Assembly (NCBI RefSeq): GCF_011516935.1
Contig: NZ_WOTF01000002.1
Coordinates: forward strand, 248,001 to 312,000
DNA: 64,000 bases
From: Acetobacter farinalis
Lineage (GTDB): Bacteria > Pseudomonadota > Alphaproteobacteria > Acetobacterales > Acetobacteraceae
Direction of reading: 5' to 3'
Below, in pieces: positions 19,654-29,069 of this stretch (the first letter of the stretch is position 1; every line of letters begins with the position of its first letter). The notes under the pieces were generated by a model. It worked only from the letters and a program-made list of their open reading frames with translations, searched no databases and was not told the DNA's origin. Both the position numbers and the translations under genes were made by a program.

Positions 19654-19728
19654 TGGTGCCCCCATTCAGATTTGAACTGAAGACCTACCGCTTACAAGGC
19701 GGTTGCTCTACCACTGAGCTATAAGGGC
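19654..19728 (-). tRNA. tRNA-Thr(UGU)
   Basis: Read on the minus strand, the 75-nt gene folds with acceptor GCCCTTA/TGGGGGC (two G-T pairs), D arm GCTCAGTGGTAGAGC and anticodon stem CCGC/GCGG. The anticodon loop is CTTGTAA, with anticodon TGT at 19694-19696, and the T arm contains TTCAAAT. The CCA end is encoded (19654-19656). The anticodon reads ACA and other ACN threonine codons. Confidence 0.95.
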
Positions 19729-19862
19729 ACAGCACGCTGAGTGCAGGGCCGGATTAAAACTGTAAAACGCGCGGCGCGTCAAGGTCCGGTTTTCAATCCC
19801 GGTGCAGTTTTTTGGTTGGGCGGATATTGCATCGAACCACACGCTGGCGCATCTAGTCGCTT

Positions 19863-21257
19863 ATGTCGCACTCTGCCTCAGCCCCACCGTCAGCCTCTTT
19901 GCAAACGCCTGTCGCAGCGCTCTCTCTGCACGATAGCCAGCGCCGCATGACCGTGCCATTCACACCGCTCGATCCGGAGCATGTGAAGGTCTATTATTGT
20001 GGACCCACGGTCTATGATCTGGCCCATATTGGTAACCTGCGGGCCATGCTGACAGCGGATGTGCTGGTGCGGTTCCTGCGCCATGCCTATCCGCGCGTGA
20101 CCTTTGTGCGCAACATTACGGATGTGGATGACAAGATCACCGCGCGGGCGCGTGAAAACGGGGAAGATATTGCCTCCCTGACGCAGCGGACAACGGAGGA
20201 ATTCCATCAGGATCTGGCTGCCATGAACGTGCTGCCGCCGGATATTGAACCGCGCGCCACCCATAATATTGGCGAGATGCAGGCCCTGATCGCACGGCTG
20301 ATTGAAAACGGTCACGCATATGAGGCCGCGGGCCATGTGCTGTTCTCGGTTGCGTCTTTTCCGTCCTACGGCGCGCTTTCGGGCCGGGACCCGGAAGATC
20401 TGGTGGCCGGTGCCCGTGTGGACGTGGCGACCTACAAGAAAGACCCCGGTGATTTTGTGCTCTGGAAGCCCTCCGATGCGGAGCAGCCGGGCTGGGAAAG
20501 CCCCTGGGGCCGGGGGCGGCCGGGCTGGCATATTGAATGCTCCGCCATGTCGCACCGCTATCTGGGGGAGAGTTTTGATATTCATGGGGGCGGGTCGGAC
20601 CTTCTGTTCCCGCACCATGAAAATGAGCGCGCCCAGAGCCTGTGCTGCTTCCCGCAGGGCAAGTTTGCCAATTACTGGGTGCATAACGCCATGCTTCTCG
20701 TTGAAGGCGAGAAGATGTCGAAATCACTCGGCAACTTCCTGACGATTCGGGATGTGCTGAAACAGGCCCCGGCTGAGGCCCTGCGCCTGCTGCTGCTGGG
20801 GGCGCATTATCGCTCTACGCTGAACTATACGCAGGCAGGCCTGCAGGATGCCCGGAAAGTGCTGGACCGGTTCTACAGGGCACTGGCCGCAGGCCCCGTG
20901 CCGGAGGTGGCACCGCCGGAGGCTGTGGTGATGGCGCTGGCGGAAGATCTGAACACGCCAAAGGCGCTGGCGGAACTGCATGTTCTGGCCGGGCAGGCCC
21001 TCGCAGGGGATAGAGAGGCCGCCGGTGCCCTGAAAGCCGGGGCGGGCATGCTCGGGCTTTTGCAGGATGACCCGGAAAAATGGTTCAAGGGTGATGCCTC
21101 GGAGGAGGATGCGGCCATTGATGCCCTGATTGCCGAGCGTGCGGCCGCCAAGAAGGCGCGTGATTTTGCACGGGCCGATGCCCTGCGTGACCAGCTTCAG
21201 GGGCAGGGTATTGTGCTTGAAGATACAAAAGACGGCACCATCTGGAGGCGCGCATGA
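19863..21257 (+). CDS. cysS: cysteinyl-tRNA synthetase
   Basis: A class I aminoacyl-tRNA synthetase charging tRNA-Cys, 464 residues. The zinc and cysteine-binding C46 is in VYYCGPTVYD, the HIGH-type motif is HIGN (55-58), and the signature loop is KMSKS (284-288). HIECSAMS and HGGGSDLLFPHHENE supply the other zinc ligands. There is a roughly 28-residue N-terminal lead-in before the core. The 3' end overlaps the next gene by 4 nt (ATGA), implying coupling with the trmJ-like methyltransferase. Confidence 0.97.
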   Translation: MSHSASAPPSASLQTPVAALSLHDSQRRMTVPFTPLDPEHVKVYYCGPTVYDLAHIGNLRAMLTADVLVRFLRHAYPRVTFVRNITDVDDKITARARENGEDIASLTQRTTEEFHQDLAAMNVLPPDIEPRATHNIGEMQALIARLIENGHAYEAAGHVLFSVASFPSYGALSGRDPEDLVAGARVDVATYKKDPGDFVLWKPSDAEQPGWESPWGRGRPGWHIECSAMSHRYLGESFDIHGGGSDLLFPHHENERAQSLCCFPQGKFANYWVHNAMLLVEGEKMSKSLGNFLTIRDVLKQAPAEALRLLLLGAHYRSTLNYTQAGLQDARKVLDRFYRALAAGPVPEVAPPEAVVMALAEDLNTPKALAELHVLAGQALAGDREAAGALKAGAGMLGLLQDDPEKWFKGDASEEDAAIDALIAERAAAKKARDFARADALRDQLQGQGIVLEDTKDGTIWRRA

Positions 21258-22021
21258 CCGGGCGTGACGGCGGCGCACCGCTGGAACCTGTTGGCAACAC
21301 GCCGGTTGTTATTCTGGTGCGCCCGCAGCTTGCGGAAAATGTTGGCACCACGGCACGGGCCATGGCCAATGGCGGCCTGTTTCACCTCCGGCTTGTCAGC
21401 CCTCGGGATGGCTGGCCGCAGGAACGGGCCTGGCGTGCGGCCTCCGGGGCGGACCGGATTCTGGATGCCGCCACGGTGCATGAGAGCGTGGATGATGCCA
21501 TTGCCGACCTGCACCATGTGTACGCCACCTGCCCGCGCCCGCGCCATATTGTCAAAACCGTGATGACGGCGCGTGGCGGGGCAGCGGAATTACGGGCAGC
21601 CACCAGCCGTGGGCTGAAGGTTGGCCTGCTGTTCGGCCCGGAACGCGCCGGGCTGGATAATGAGGATATGGCGCGGGCGGATGCGCTGATCCGCTACCCG
21701 CTGAACCCGGCCTTCATGTCGCTCAATCTGGCGCAGGCCGTCATGATTATGGCCTATGAATGGTGGGTGGCGGCGGACCAGACAGAACCGCGCACGCTCA
21801 TGACCAATGAAACCCATGTGGCAACCAAGGGTGAGTTGGAAAACTTCATGGGGCATCTTACCCGTGAGCTGGATGCGTGCGGTTTTCTGCATAATGAGCA
21901 GAAACGCCCCGGCATGGTCCGCAACCTGCGGCATTTTTTCAATCGTGGGGAAGTGACGGAGCAGGAACTGCGCACGCTGCATGGCGTGGTGCGGGAACTG
22001 GCGCACCCGCGCAGAAAATAG
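21254..22021 (+). CDS. trmJ: TrmJ-like tRNA 2'-O-methyltransferase (SPOUT)
   Basis: A 255-residue SAM-dependent SPOUT methyltransferase. TrmJ methylates the ribose at position 32 of certain tRNAs. VVILVRPQLAENVGTTARAMANGG is the N-terminal family motif (NVG..AR). GLLFGPERAGLDNED and YPLNPAFMSLNLAQAV supply the knot and SAM-binding loops. The C-terminal extension is of TrmJ type. It starts within the cysS stop codon region. Assignment to TrmJ rather than another TrmH-family member rests on the N-terminal motif and length. Confidence 0.85.
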   Translation: MTGRDGGAPLEPVGNTPVVILVRPQLAENVGTTARAMANGGLFHLRLVSPRDGWPQERAWRAASGADRILDAATVHESVDDAIADLHHVYATCPRPRHIVKTVMTARGGAAELRAATSRGLKVGLLFGPERAGLDNEDMARADALIRYPLNPAFMSLNLAQAVMIMAYEWWVAADQTEPRTLMTNETHVATKGELENFMGHLTRELDACGFLHNEQKRPGMVRNLRHFFNRGEVTEQELRTLHGVVRELAHPRRK

Positions 22022-22077
22022 CGGATATCCGGATAATCACCTGAGAGCCGCGGCCCGTCTGCCCTGTGCGGGCCGGT

Positions 22078-22115
22078 ATGCAGGGGCAGACCTGCGGAGT
22101 GCCTGCCCCTCGCAT
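22078..22115. other. hairpin between converging trmJ and hydrolase genes
   Basis: A stem of about 12 bp, ATGC-AGGGGCAG paired with CTGCCCCT-C-GCAT (one bulge), lies between the two converging stops. A second 7-bp stem (CGGCCCG/CGGGCCG) precedes it. A-rich sequence follows on the + strand, so neither direction has a classical T run; a bidirectional terminator is plausible. Confidence 0.4.
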
Positions 22116-22125
22116 AAAAAAGAAG

Positions 22126-22791
22126 TCAGTCAGCCGCCAGTGGCATATGGCGCTGGGCCATGGCGGTTGTCACATGGTCTTCCAGAGCGGCGGTCACCTT
22201 ATCGGCCTGCTTGGCAAAAATATGGTCTGCATCCGCGAAGACGCGGTAGTCCACTGTAACGCCCTTCTGGGTGTTCAGCTTGTCCACCAGTTTATGGATG
22301 GCGGGTTCCGGTGCCATGTCATCCTTGCCGCCTGCAATCATCAGGCCGCCGCAGGGGCAGGGAGCCAGAAAGCCGAAATCATAATAGGTGGCCGGAGGTG
22401 CCACGCTGATCCAGCCGGTAATTTCCGGACGGCGCATCAGCAACTGCATGCCCACAAAAGCCCCGAAGGAATATCCGGCAATCCACAGACCGCTGGCGTT
22501 CGGGTTGACCATCTGCATCCAGTCCAGCGCGGCGGCGGCATCGGAAATTTCACCAATCCCACCGTCATACCGGCCCTGAGAGCGCCCGACACCACGGGAG
22601 TTGTAGCGCATGACCGAAAAGCCCATTTTTTCAAAGGAGCGGTACATGGCGTAGGTAATGCGGTTGTTCATTGTGCCGCCGTGCAGCGGGTGCGGGTGCA
22701 ACACAAGAGCAAGGGGCGCATTCGGCTGGTTGGAGTGGTGGTAACGTCCTTCAAGACGCCCGTCCGGGCCGGCAAACATAACCTCAGGCAT
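22126..22791 (-). CDS. alpha/beta hydrolase
   Basis: A 221-residue alpha/beta hydrolase of the small COG2945-type group; the substrate is unknown. HPHPLHGGTMNN is the oxyanion-side family motif, GYSFG holds the nucleophile S108, and the acid is D157 or D158 (GGKDD). The histidine is H190 (ADADHIF). ATG 22791 gives the natural MPEVMF start; the frame extends upstream to 22836. It is alone on the minus strand between trmJ and the cysteine desulfurases. No signal peptide is visible, so it is probably cytosolic. Confidence 0.85.
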   Translation of the reverse strand: MPEVMFAGPDGRLEGRYHHSNQPNAPLALVLHPHPLHGGTMNNRITYAMYRSFEKMGFSVMRYNSRGVGRSQGRYDGGIGEISDAAAALDWMQMVNPNASGLWIAGYSFGAFVGMQLLMRRPEITGWISVAPPATYYDFGFLAPCPCGGLMIAGGKDDMAPEPAIHKLVDKLNTQKGVTVDYRVFADADHIFAKQADKVTAALEDHVTTAMAQRHMPLAAD

Positions 22792-23294
22792 TCGGGTTCC
22801 GCATGGTTTTGAAATGCGCCCGTGGGCATGGCGCATCCCGGTTTGGCAGATGCTCCGGCAGGGGGCGATGCCACGCTACAAGCCGGTGCACGCGGGTCAG
22901 GCGGCCCGCAAAACAGACAGACAACAGGCCATTCACTGCCGTGTGCTGGAGCGGGGCGGCAGGAAAGCTCTGTCTATGGACATGGTATCATGCAGGAGGC
23001 AGGAAAAGGGGGAGGACGCAAAATCCGAGATTGACCTTGCCGCTGGCAGAGGCATACTGCCCCTGTGCTGTTCTGTGGCCACCAGAGACACCGGGAAACA
23101 GAAAGCCCATGCTGGCCCCACCTTGCTGCACTGTATGGTTTTGACCATGAGCCCCTCTATAAGGGGTGTACGGTCATAATTTCCACATAAATCGTTCTGA
23201 TGGCTGTTTTGTGCCCCGTGCAGGGGAAGATGCGCGCATTCGGGATAAAAAACAGAGACGAACAGTAAACAGGAGCGGGACTGAGGTGCGGCGC
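22792..23294. other. 500-bp intergenic region without a convincing gene
   Basis: It separates the divergently transcribed hydrolase and the first cysteine desulfurase. Open frames on both strands here resemble no family and have unnatural composition. A CCCCT-CTATA-AGGGG hairpin lies near 23150-23166. It presumably holds the promoters of both genes. Confidence 0.5.
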
Positions 23295-24458
23295 ATGATC
23301 TATCTGGATGCCAACGCGACAGAACCCCTGCGGCCCGAGGCGCGGGAAGCCATGCTTGCTGCGGCGGACCTCGTGGGTAACCCTTCATCCGTGCATCAGG
23401 CCGGGCGCATGGCGCGGGCCATGCTGGAAGAGGCGCGGGATCAGGTTGCAAAAACCCTTGGTGTAGCCCCGCTGAATTGTATTTTCACATCCGGTGGCAC
23501 GGAGGCCAATGTGCTGGCCATGCATGGGCTGGGGCAGGGGCGGCGCTTTCTGGTCGGGCAGACGGAGCATGATGCCGTGCGCAGGGGCGCGCCCGCAGGA
23601 GCCCCGCTCACATGGCTGCCGGTGGAAAGAAACGGGCAGGTGCGGCTGGATGTGCTGGAAGCCGAACTGGCGCGGGATGGGCTGCCCGCGTTTGTCTGCC
23701 TGATGCTGGCCAATAACGAGACCGGTGTTCTGCACCCCATGGCGGATATTGTGCGGCTTTGCCGGAAATACGGGGCGCATCTGCATGTGGATGCCGTGCA
23801 GGTGGCGGGCCGCATGGCGCTGAATGTTGAAGAGATGGGCATGGAGAGTCTGGCGCTTTCCGGCCACAAGATGGGCGGGCTGAAAGGGGCCGGTGCCCTG
23901 CTGCTGCGCGGCCCGGCGCCTGCGCGGCTGGCGCCGATGTTTGAAGGGGGCGGGCAGGAACAGGGCCGCCGGGGGGGGACTCCGCCGCTGCCCGCGCTGG
24001 CAGGCCTAGCCGCGGCTTTGCAGGCCTCTCTGGCGCACCCGACGCAGTCCGTGGCCACCCTGCGGGACAGGCTGGAACAGGCCGCTGTTGCGGCAGGAGC
24101 AGTTGTGAATGGGGGGGATGCCCCCCGGCTGGCCAACACAACGAGTCTGGCCCTGCCGGGGCGGCGTGCGCAGGGGCAGTTGATGCGGCTTGATCTGGCG
24201 GGGGTTTGTGTTTCAGCAGGGTCCGCCTGTTCTTCCGGCAAGGTGGCGTCGTCCCATGTTCTGGAGGCCATGGGGCTTGGAGATCTGGCTGGCGAGTCCC
24301 TTCGTGTCTCGCTGCCCTGGACGGTGACGGAAGAGGACGTAACCCTGTTTATCGCGGCCTACAGCGCCATGGCGCAAGGTGGTGCCCCGGCTGGTGTTGC
24401 CTCAATCGGTGCATCTGGTAGAGCGCCCATTGGCACCCCGACGACCGGCGAGGCCTGA
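23295..24458 (+). CDS. cysteine desulfurase, diverged NifS/IscS paralogue
   Basis: A 387-residue PLP enzyme of the class V fold. It retains the PLP lysine K192 (SGHK), the aspartate in HVDAVQ, a histidine in TEHD, and a catalytic cysteine C312 in GSACSSGK on the mobile loop. It should release sulfur from cysteine as a persulfide. It departs from IscS where that family has HK-x-YGPKG (here HKMGGLKG) and a C-terminal GRFT (here LPWTVTEED). ATG 23295 is preferred; GTG 23286 is possible after AGGAG. It is followed 13 bp later by a second, more canonical desulfurase. Confidence 0.85.
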   Translation: MIYLDANATEPLRPEAREAMLAAADLVGNPSSVHQAGRMARAMLEEARDQVAKTLGVAPLNCIFTSGGTEANVLAMHGLGQGRRFLVGQTEHDAVRRGAPAGAPLTWLPVERNGQVRLDVLEAELARDGLPAFVCLMLANNETGVLHPMADIVRLCRKYGAHLHVDAVQVAGRMALNVEEMGMESLALSGHKMGGLKGAGALLLRGPAPARLAPMFEGGGQEQGRRGGTPPLPALAGLAAALQASLAHPTQSVATLRDRLEQAAVAAGAVVNGGDAPRLANTTSLALPGRRAQGQLMRLDLAGVCVSAGSACSSGKVASSHVLEAMGLGDLAGESLRVSLPWTVTEEDVTLFIAAYSAMAQGGAPAGVASIGASGRAPIGTPTTGEA

Positions 24459-24471
24459 CCGGAGGAGCGAG

Positions 24472-25662
24472 ATGATGGACGAACTCTATTTCGATCATGC
24501 CGCCACCACCCCGTGTGACCCGCGCGTGCGCGCCGTGATGCTGGCCGCGCTGGAGGGGGAGGACGGGAACCCGCACAGCACCACACATGCCGCGGGCCGC
24601 AAGGCGGCGCAGGCGGTGGAGCAGGCGCGGGCGGAGGTTGCCGCCCTGATCGGGGCGGACCCGCGTGAGATTATTTTCACATCCGGTGCGACTGAAGCCA
24701 ATAACCTTGCCATCAAGGGGGCCGCGCGGCATCTGGCCGCGCTTGGCAGCCCGCGCCGCCGGGTGATTACCTGCGCCACGGAACATAAATGCGTTCTGGA
24801 AAGTGTGCGGGATCTGGCTCAGGAGGGATTCGAGCCGGTTATTCTGCCCGTGAATGCCGATGGGCGGGTGAACCCCGACTCCCTGCGTGCGGCGCTGGAG
24901 GTGCCAACCGCTCTGGTCTCCCTCATGGCGGCCAATAACGAAACCGGCGTTTTGCAGGATCTGGCAACGCTTGCGCCATTGGTGGAACAGGCCGGTGCCC
25001 TGCTGCATTCCGACCTTGCACAGGCGGCTGGCAAGATACCGGTTGATGTCAGGCGGATGGGGCTGGCTCTGGGCTCACTCTCTTCACACAAGCTCTATGG
25101 CCCGAAAGGGGCCGGGGCGCTGTTTGTGCGGCGTCGGCCACGGGTGCGGTTAAGCCCGCTGTTTTCGGGAGGCGGGCAGGAGCGCGGTCTGCGGTCCGGC
25201 ACGCTGCCGGGCTTTCTGCTGGCCGGATTCGGGGCCGCCTGCCGCATTGCGCGGGAGGAAGGGCCGAAGGATGCCGCGCATCTTGCGCACCTGCGGGATA
25301 TCTTTCTGGCGCGGATACGGCTGGGGCTGCCGGGGGCTGTGGTCAATGCCGAGGCCGCCCCGCATCTGCCCGGCCTGTTCAGCCTGCGCCTGCCGGAAGG
25401 CCTTGGGGCGCAAGATGTGATTGCGGCCATGCCGGGGCTTGCCGTCTCTCTGGGTTCAGCCTGTTCCTCGGCGGAGATTGCGCCGTCTTACGTGCTGGAA
25501 GCCATGGGGCTGGGGCGTGATGAGGCCGGAAGAAGCTTGCGTCTCTCCCCCGGACGTTTTACCTCAGCCGCCGAGGCGGAGCGCGCGGCGGATATGCTGG
25601 TGCAGGCCGCCGCAGAGGTGCGAGGGCATGCCCGCGCACCGGAAACCGTAGCAGGCGGGTGA
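24472..25662 (+). CDS. iscS: cysteine desulfurase, IscS-like
   Basis: A 396-residue class V PLP enzyme close to IscS. It has YFDHAATTP at the N-terminus, [16 protein letters not shown] and [10 protein letters not shown]. The PLP lysine is K207 in [10 protein letters not shown], the loop cysteine is C331 in GSACSSAE, and SPGRFTS is near the C-terminus. Two adjacent ATGs (24472, 24475) follow GGAGGAGCGAG. It sits directly upstream of a 2Fe-2S ferredoxin and mnmA, with no iscU scaffold in between, so sulfur delivery for tRNA thiolation is a likely job; a role in Fe-S assembly cannot be excluded. Confidence 0.92.
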   Translation: MMDELYFDHAATTPCDPRVRAVMLAALEGEDGNPHSTTHAAGRKAAQAVEQARAEVAALIGADPREIIFTSGATEANNLAIKGAARHLAALGSPRRRVITCATEHKCVLESVRDLAQEGFEPVILPVNADGRVNPDSLRAALEVPTALVSLMAANNETGVLQDLATLAPLVEQAGALLHSDLAQAAGKIPVDVRRMGLALGSLSSHKLYGPKGAGALFVRRRPRVRLSPLFSGGGQERGLRSGTLPGFLLAGFGAACRIAREEGPKDAAHLAHLRDIFLARIRLGLPGAVVNAEAAPHLPGLFSLRLPEGLGAQDVIAAMPGLAVSLGSACSSAEIAPSYVLEAMGLGRDEAGRSLRLSPGRFTSAAEAERAADMLVQAAAEVRGHARAPETVAGG

Positions 25663-25703
25663 AAACCCGTGATAAAAGACAGCCTTGGCAGGATAAAAAA
25701 CGA

Positions 25704-26018
25704 ATGCCCCAGATGACGTTTGTTGAACAGGATGGAACCGAACGTACGGTCGATGCGCCGCTCGGTCTTTCCGTGCTTGAAATTGCCCACAAGCATGGCA
25801 TTGATCTTGAAGGAGCCTGTGAAGGTTCTCTGGCATGCGCAACCTGCCATGTGGTGGTAGACCCCTCCTGGGCACCCAAGCTGGAAGCCGCCACGGATGA
25901 TGAAGAAGATATGCTGGACCTGGCGTTCGGGCTGGAAAAAACGTCTCGTCTGGGGTGCCAGATCGTGATGACGGAAGCGCTGGATGGTCTGGTTGTGCGG
26001 CTGCCGCACACAGCCTGA
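25704..26018 (+). CDS. fdx: ISC-type 2Fe-2S ferredoxin
   Basis: A 104-residue adrenodoxin-like ferredoxin. The cluster ligands are C39, C45, C48 and C85, in [10 protein letters not shown] and [21 protein letters not shown] is typical of the ISC ferredoxin. ATG 25704 gives MPQMTF; a longer frame back to 25659 overlaps iscS and lacks family support. It lies between the IscS-like gene and mnmA, so it probably supplies electrons for sulfur transfer or cluster assembly. Confidence 0.93.
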   Translation: MPQMTFVEQDGTERTVDAPLGLSVLEIAHKHGIDLEGACEGSLACATCHVVVDPSWAPKLEAATDDEEDMLDLAFGLEKTSRLGCQIVMTEALDGLVVRLPHTA

Positions 26019-26058
26019 ACCGGGCTTATAACCTTAAAGATATAAAGGGGACGCGCCG

Positions 26059-27141
26059 ATGCGCATTCTTGTGGCCATGTCCGGGGGGGTGGACAGTTCC
26101 GTGGTTGCCGCCCGCCTTCAGGCAGAAGGGCACGAGGTCATCGGGGCGACCCTTCAGCTTTATGATGCCCGTGGCGCCGCCAAAAAAGGTGCGTGCTGTG
26201 CCGGGCAGGATATTCGGGATGCCCGCGCCGTGGCGGACCGCCTCGGGTTTCCGCATTACGTGATTGATGCGGAACGGCGGTTCAAGGACAGCGTGATCGA
26301 ACGGTTTGCTGATGCCTACGCGGCGGGCGAAACCCCGGTGCCCTGTGTGGCCTGTAATCAGGGCGTGAAATTTACCGATCTTCTGGGGCTGGCAAAGGAA
26401 ATCGGGGCGGACGCCATGGCAACCGGCCACTATGTGCGCCGTGTGGAAGGCCCGACCGGTGCGGAACTGCATCGCCCTGTTGATCAGGCGCGGGACCAGT
26501 CATGGTTCCTGTTCGCCACCACGCGGGAGCAGCTTGAGTTCCTGCGCTTCCCGCTGGGGGATATGCCGGACAAGGCCGCTGTGCGGGCGGAAGCGGAGCG
26601 ATTCGGGCTGATTGTGGCGGGCAAGCCGGATAGTCAGGACCTCTGTTTTGTCAGCGATGGATCGTATGTCGATCTCGTGGAAAAAATGCACCCCGAAATG
26701 GCTGGCCCCGGCGAGATTGTGGACAGCACCGGGCGTGTTGTGGGCCAGCATGAAGGCGTGATGCGCTTTACCGTGGGGCAGAGCAAACGGCTGGGCAATG
26801 CGGCCCGGCTGGATGGCGAGCGCCAGATGGTGGTGGGTGTGGAGCCGGGCCTCAAACGCGTGGTGATCGGCCCGCGTGAGCGCTCTTTTGTCAGCACCCT
26901 CTCTGTCCGGGATGTCAACTGGCTGGTGGATGCCCCGCCGGAAGGGCTGGCCTGCCGTGTGCAGATGCGCGCGCGTGAAGAACCTCGCCCGGCCCGTGTG
27001 GTGCCAACTGCGGAGGGGGCCTCCGTTCTGCTGGAAGAACCAGCCATGCCCGCCCCCGGTCAGGCCTGTGTGTTTTATGAAGGTAGCCGTATTCTGGGCG
27101 GTGGCTTTATTCGCCGGGCGGAGGCAACTCCGGCGGCCTGA
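26059..27141 (+). CDS. mnmA: tRNA-specific 2-thiouridylase
   Basis: Makes s2U34 in tRNAs for Lys, Glu and Gln. The ATP PP-loop is SGGVDSS (8-14). The two catalytic cysteines are C99 (VACNQGVKF) and C196 (DSQDLCFV). GHYVRR and DQSWFLF are further family signatures, and the C-terminal barrel has RYRERP-like sequence in diverged form. Its 360 residues fit. It follows fdx by 40 bp, and the desulfurase genes before it can supply the persulfide sulfur. Confidence 0.96.
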   Translation: MRILVAMSGGVDSSVVAARLQAEGHEVIGATLQLYDARGAAKKGACCAGQDIRDARAVADRLGFPHYVIDAERRFKDSVIERFADAYAAGETPVPCVACNQGVKFTDLLGLAKEIGADAMATGHYVRRVEGPTGAELHRPVDQARDQSWFLFATTREQLEFLRFPLGDMPDKAAVRAEAERFGLIVAGKPDSQDLCFVSDGSYVDLVEKMHPEMAGPGEIVDSTGRVVGQHEGVMRFTVGQSKRLGNAARLDGERQMVVGVEPGLKRVVIGPRERSFVSTLSVRDVNWLVDAPPEGLACRVQMRAREEPRPARVVPTAEGASVLLEEPAMPAPGQACVFYEGSRILGGGFIRRAEATPAA

Positions 27142-27153
27142 AGGAGAGAGCGT

Positions 27154-27825
27154 ATGGCAGACGGACGGCTTGTTATTGGAACGCAGCGCTATTCTTCATG
27201 GTCTCTGCGGGGCTGGCTTTCTGTCCGGCTGGCCGGGCTGGATGTCGCGATTGAGGTTGTGCCGCTGGCGGGTGGCGGCAAAACAACCGCGCTGAAATCT
27301 CTCTCTCCCAATGGATGTGTGCCCTATCTGGAGCATCACGGTGCCGTGGTGTGGGATTCGCTCGCCATTGCCGAATATTGCGCCGAGCAGGACCCGGACC
27401 TCTGGCCCGCCGAGCGCTGCGCCCGTGCCGTGGCCCGGTCCATTTCTGCTGAAATGCATTCCGGTTTCCGGGCGGTGCGCTCTGCCCTGCCCATGAATCT
27501 GGGCCGTGACAAACGCCCGCCCGCCACGGGGTTTGATGAGGATGTGCGCCGCGACATCACCCGGATTGATGCCCTGTGGGCGGATGCCCGCACGCGCTAC
27601 GGGCAGGGTGGCCCGTTTCTGTTCGGGGCCGGGTTTGGCAATGCGGATGCAATGTATGCTCCGATTGTGGCGCGGTTTCTGTCCTATGATGTGCCGGGTC
27701 TTTCCGACGTATCCCGCCAGTATATGGAAGCTGTGCGCCAGCATCCGCTGGTGCGGGAGTGGTATGATCAGGCCGCGCTGGAGCCAGAGGGCTGGCATCT
27801 GGACGTTTATGAAACTCTGGCCTGA
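27154..27825 (+). CDS. glutathione S-transferase family protein
   Basis: A 223-residue two-domain GST. The N-terminal thioredoxin-like domain has YSSWSLRGWL, where the serines are candidates for glutathione activation. NGCVPYLEHHGAVVWDSLAIAEY supplies the cis-proline and the glutathione-binding D-S pair. The C-terminal helical domain (about 90-223) has FGNADAMYAP, the GST N-capping box region. The substrate is unknown. It starts 12 bp after mnmA and may be co-transcribed. Confidence 0.88.
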   Translation: MADGRLVIGTQRYSSWSLRGWLSVRLAGLDVAIEVVPLAGGGKTTALKSLSPNGCVPYLEHHGAVVWDSLAIAEYCAEQDPDLWPAERCARAVARSISAEMHSGFRAVRSALPMNLGRDKRPPATGFDEDVRRDITRIDALWADARTRYGQGGPFLFGAGFGNADAMYAPIVARFLSYDVPGLSDVSRQYMEAVRQHPLVREWYDQAALEPEGWHLDVYETLA

Positions 27826-27852
27826 CCGGGGCTGCCTTTCCATGTTGGCCAG

Positions 27853-29037
27853 ATGGGCATGATGCGCGCACAGGGCCGGAGCGGGCAGGGTGGCGCGTCT
27901 GCCAGCCCCGTCGGGCGCTCTGTAGGGAGCCTTGGGGCGCCCTTGCGTGTCTTGACGGTGCTTCCCCCAAGGGAACGGTTTGCCGCAGGGGAAGCCGGAG
28001 CCATTGCGCTGCTGGTGCGGCGTATGGCGGGCGATGCCGAAACCGTGGTGGGGCTTCCCCCGGCCGGCGCGCCGTTTGCCGATGTGCGCTTTGCGCCTGT
28101 GGCGCCGGTTTTCCGGCCGTTCAGCCGGATTCAGCGTTATGTAGCGGGTGTGAGGCGTCTTGCTCTTTCCATCCGGCCCGATCTTGTTGAAGTGCATAAC
28201 CGGCCGGATGTTGCGCTGGCCCTGCGCAAAGCCTGCCCCGGTGTGCCGATTGTGCTCGTGCTGCATAATGACCCGTGCGGGATGCGCCGCGCCCGCACGG
28301 CGTCCGAGCGTGAGCAATTGGGGCAGGCGGTGGCTGTGGTGGCCGTGTCCGAATGGGTGCGGGCGCGCTTTATCAGTCAGGGTGTGACAGCCTGCGTGCG
28401 GGTGCTGCCCAACAGTCTGGATCTTGCCGCCTTGCCGCCTGCTGAGGTGGAGCGTGAGCCCCTGCTGCTCTTTGCCGGGCGCATTGTGGCGGACAAGGGG
28501 GCAGATGCCTTTGTGGCGGCCTGCGCCCAAGTGTTGTCGCGCCATGCGGGCTGGCGCGCGGAGATGATCGGTGCGGATCGCTTTGGTCCCGACTCTCCTG
28601 AAACACCGTTTCTCGCGGCCTTGCGCCCACAGGCCGAGCAGGCAGGCGTGACCCTGCGGGGGTATCTGCCTCATGAGGCTGTGGTTCAGGCCATGAGCCG
28701 GGCTGCTGTGGTGGTGGTGCCCAGCCGCTGGCCGGAGCCATTTGGCATGGCGGCGCTGGAGGCCATGGGGTGTGGCGCGGCTGTGGTGGCCTCACATCGT
28801 GGTGGCCTGCCCGATGTAGTGGGAGAGGTCGGTTTGTATGCGGACCCGGATGATCTGGAAGATCTTGTCGCCACCCTGGAGCGCCTTGTGACAACGCCGT
28901 CCCTGCGGGCAGAAATCGGGCAGGCGGGCCATATGCGGGCCAGACTGTTTGATGCCTCCGCCGTGCGCGAAAAACGTAGCCTGCTGCATGAAGATGTTGT
29001 GCGGGAATGGCGCTGGAAAGGGCTTTTCCGGGCGTAA
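27853..29037 (+). CDS. GT4-type glycosyltransferase
   Basis: A 394-residue GT-B glycosyltransferase. The C-terminal half has LLFAGRIVADKG and a nucleotide-sugar motif, with PSRWPEPFGMAALEAMGCGAAVVAS as the E-x7-E-like region. The first about 30 residues are low complexity and could be dispensable, so the true start may be later. Donor and acceptor are unknown. It runs towards the rluA-like gene and is not adjacent to the rhamnose cluster. Confidence 0.85.
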   Translation: MGMMRAQGRSGQGGASASPVGRSVGSLGAPLRVLTVLPPRERFAAGEAGAIALLVRRMAGDAETVVGLPPAGAPFADVRFAPVAPVFRPFSRIQRYVAGVRRLALSIRPDLVEVHNRPDVALALRKACPGVPIVLVLHNDPCGMRRARTASEREQLGQAVAVVAVSEWVRARFISQGVTACVRVLPNSLDLAALPPAEVEREPLLLFAGRIVADKGADAFVAACAQVLSRHAGWRAEMIGADRFGPDSPETPFLAALRPQAEQAGVTLRGYLPHEAVVQAMSRAAVVVVPSRWPEPFGMAALEAMGCGAAVVASHRGGLPDVVGEVGLYADPDDLEDLVATLERLVTTPSLRAEIGQAGHMRARLFDASAVREKRSLLHEDVVREWRWKGLFRA

Positions 29038-29040
29038 TGA

Positions 29041-29060
29041 CCTGAGCGGGGTGGCTCAGG
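29041..29060. other. hairpin between converging genes
   Basis: A perfect 7-bp stem CCTGAGC/GCTCAGG with a 6-nt loop lies in the 32-bp gap between the converging glycosyltransferase and pseudouridine synthase stops. It has no T run. Confidence 0.35.
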
Positions 29061-29069
29061 GGTCCGGTG

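Noticed and set aside
22814-23179. 121-codon frame in the gap before the desulfurase genes
   Set aside because: No family resemblance, unnatural composition, and competing open frames on both strands.
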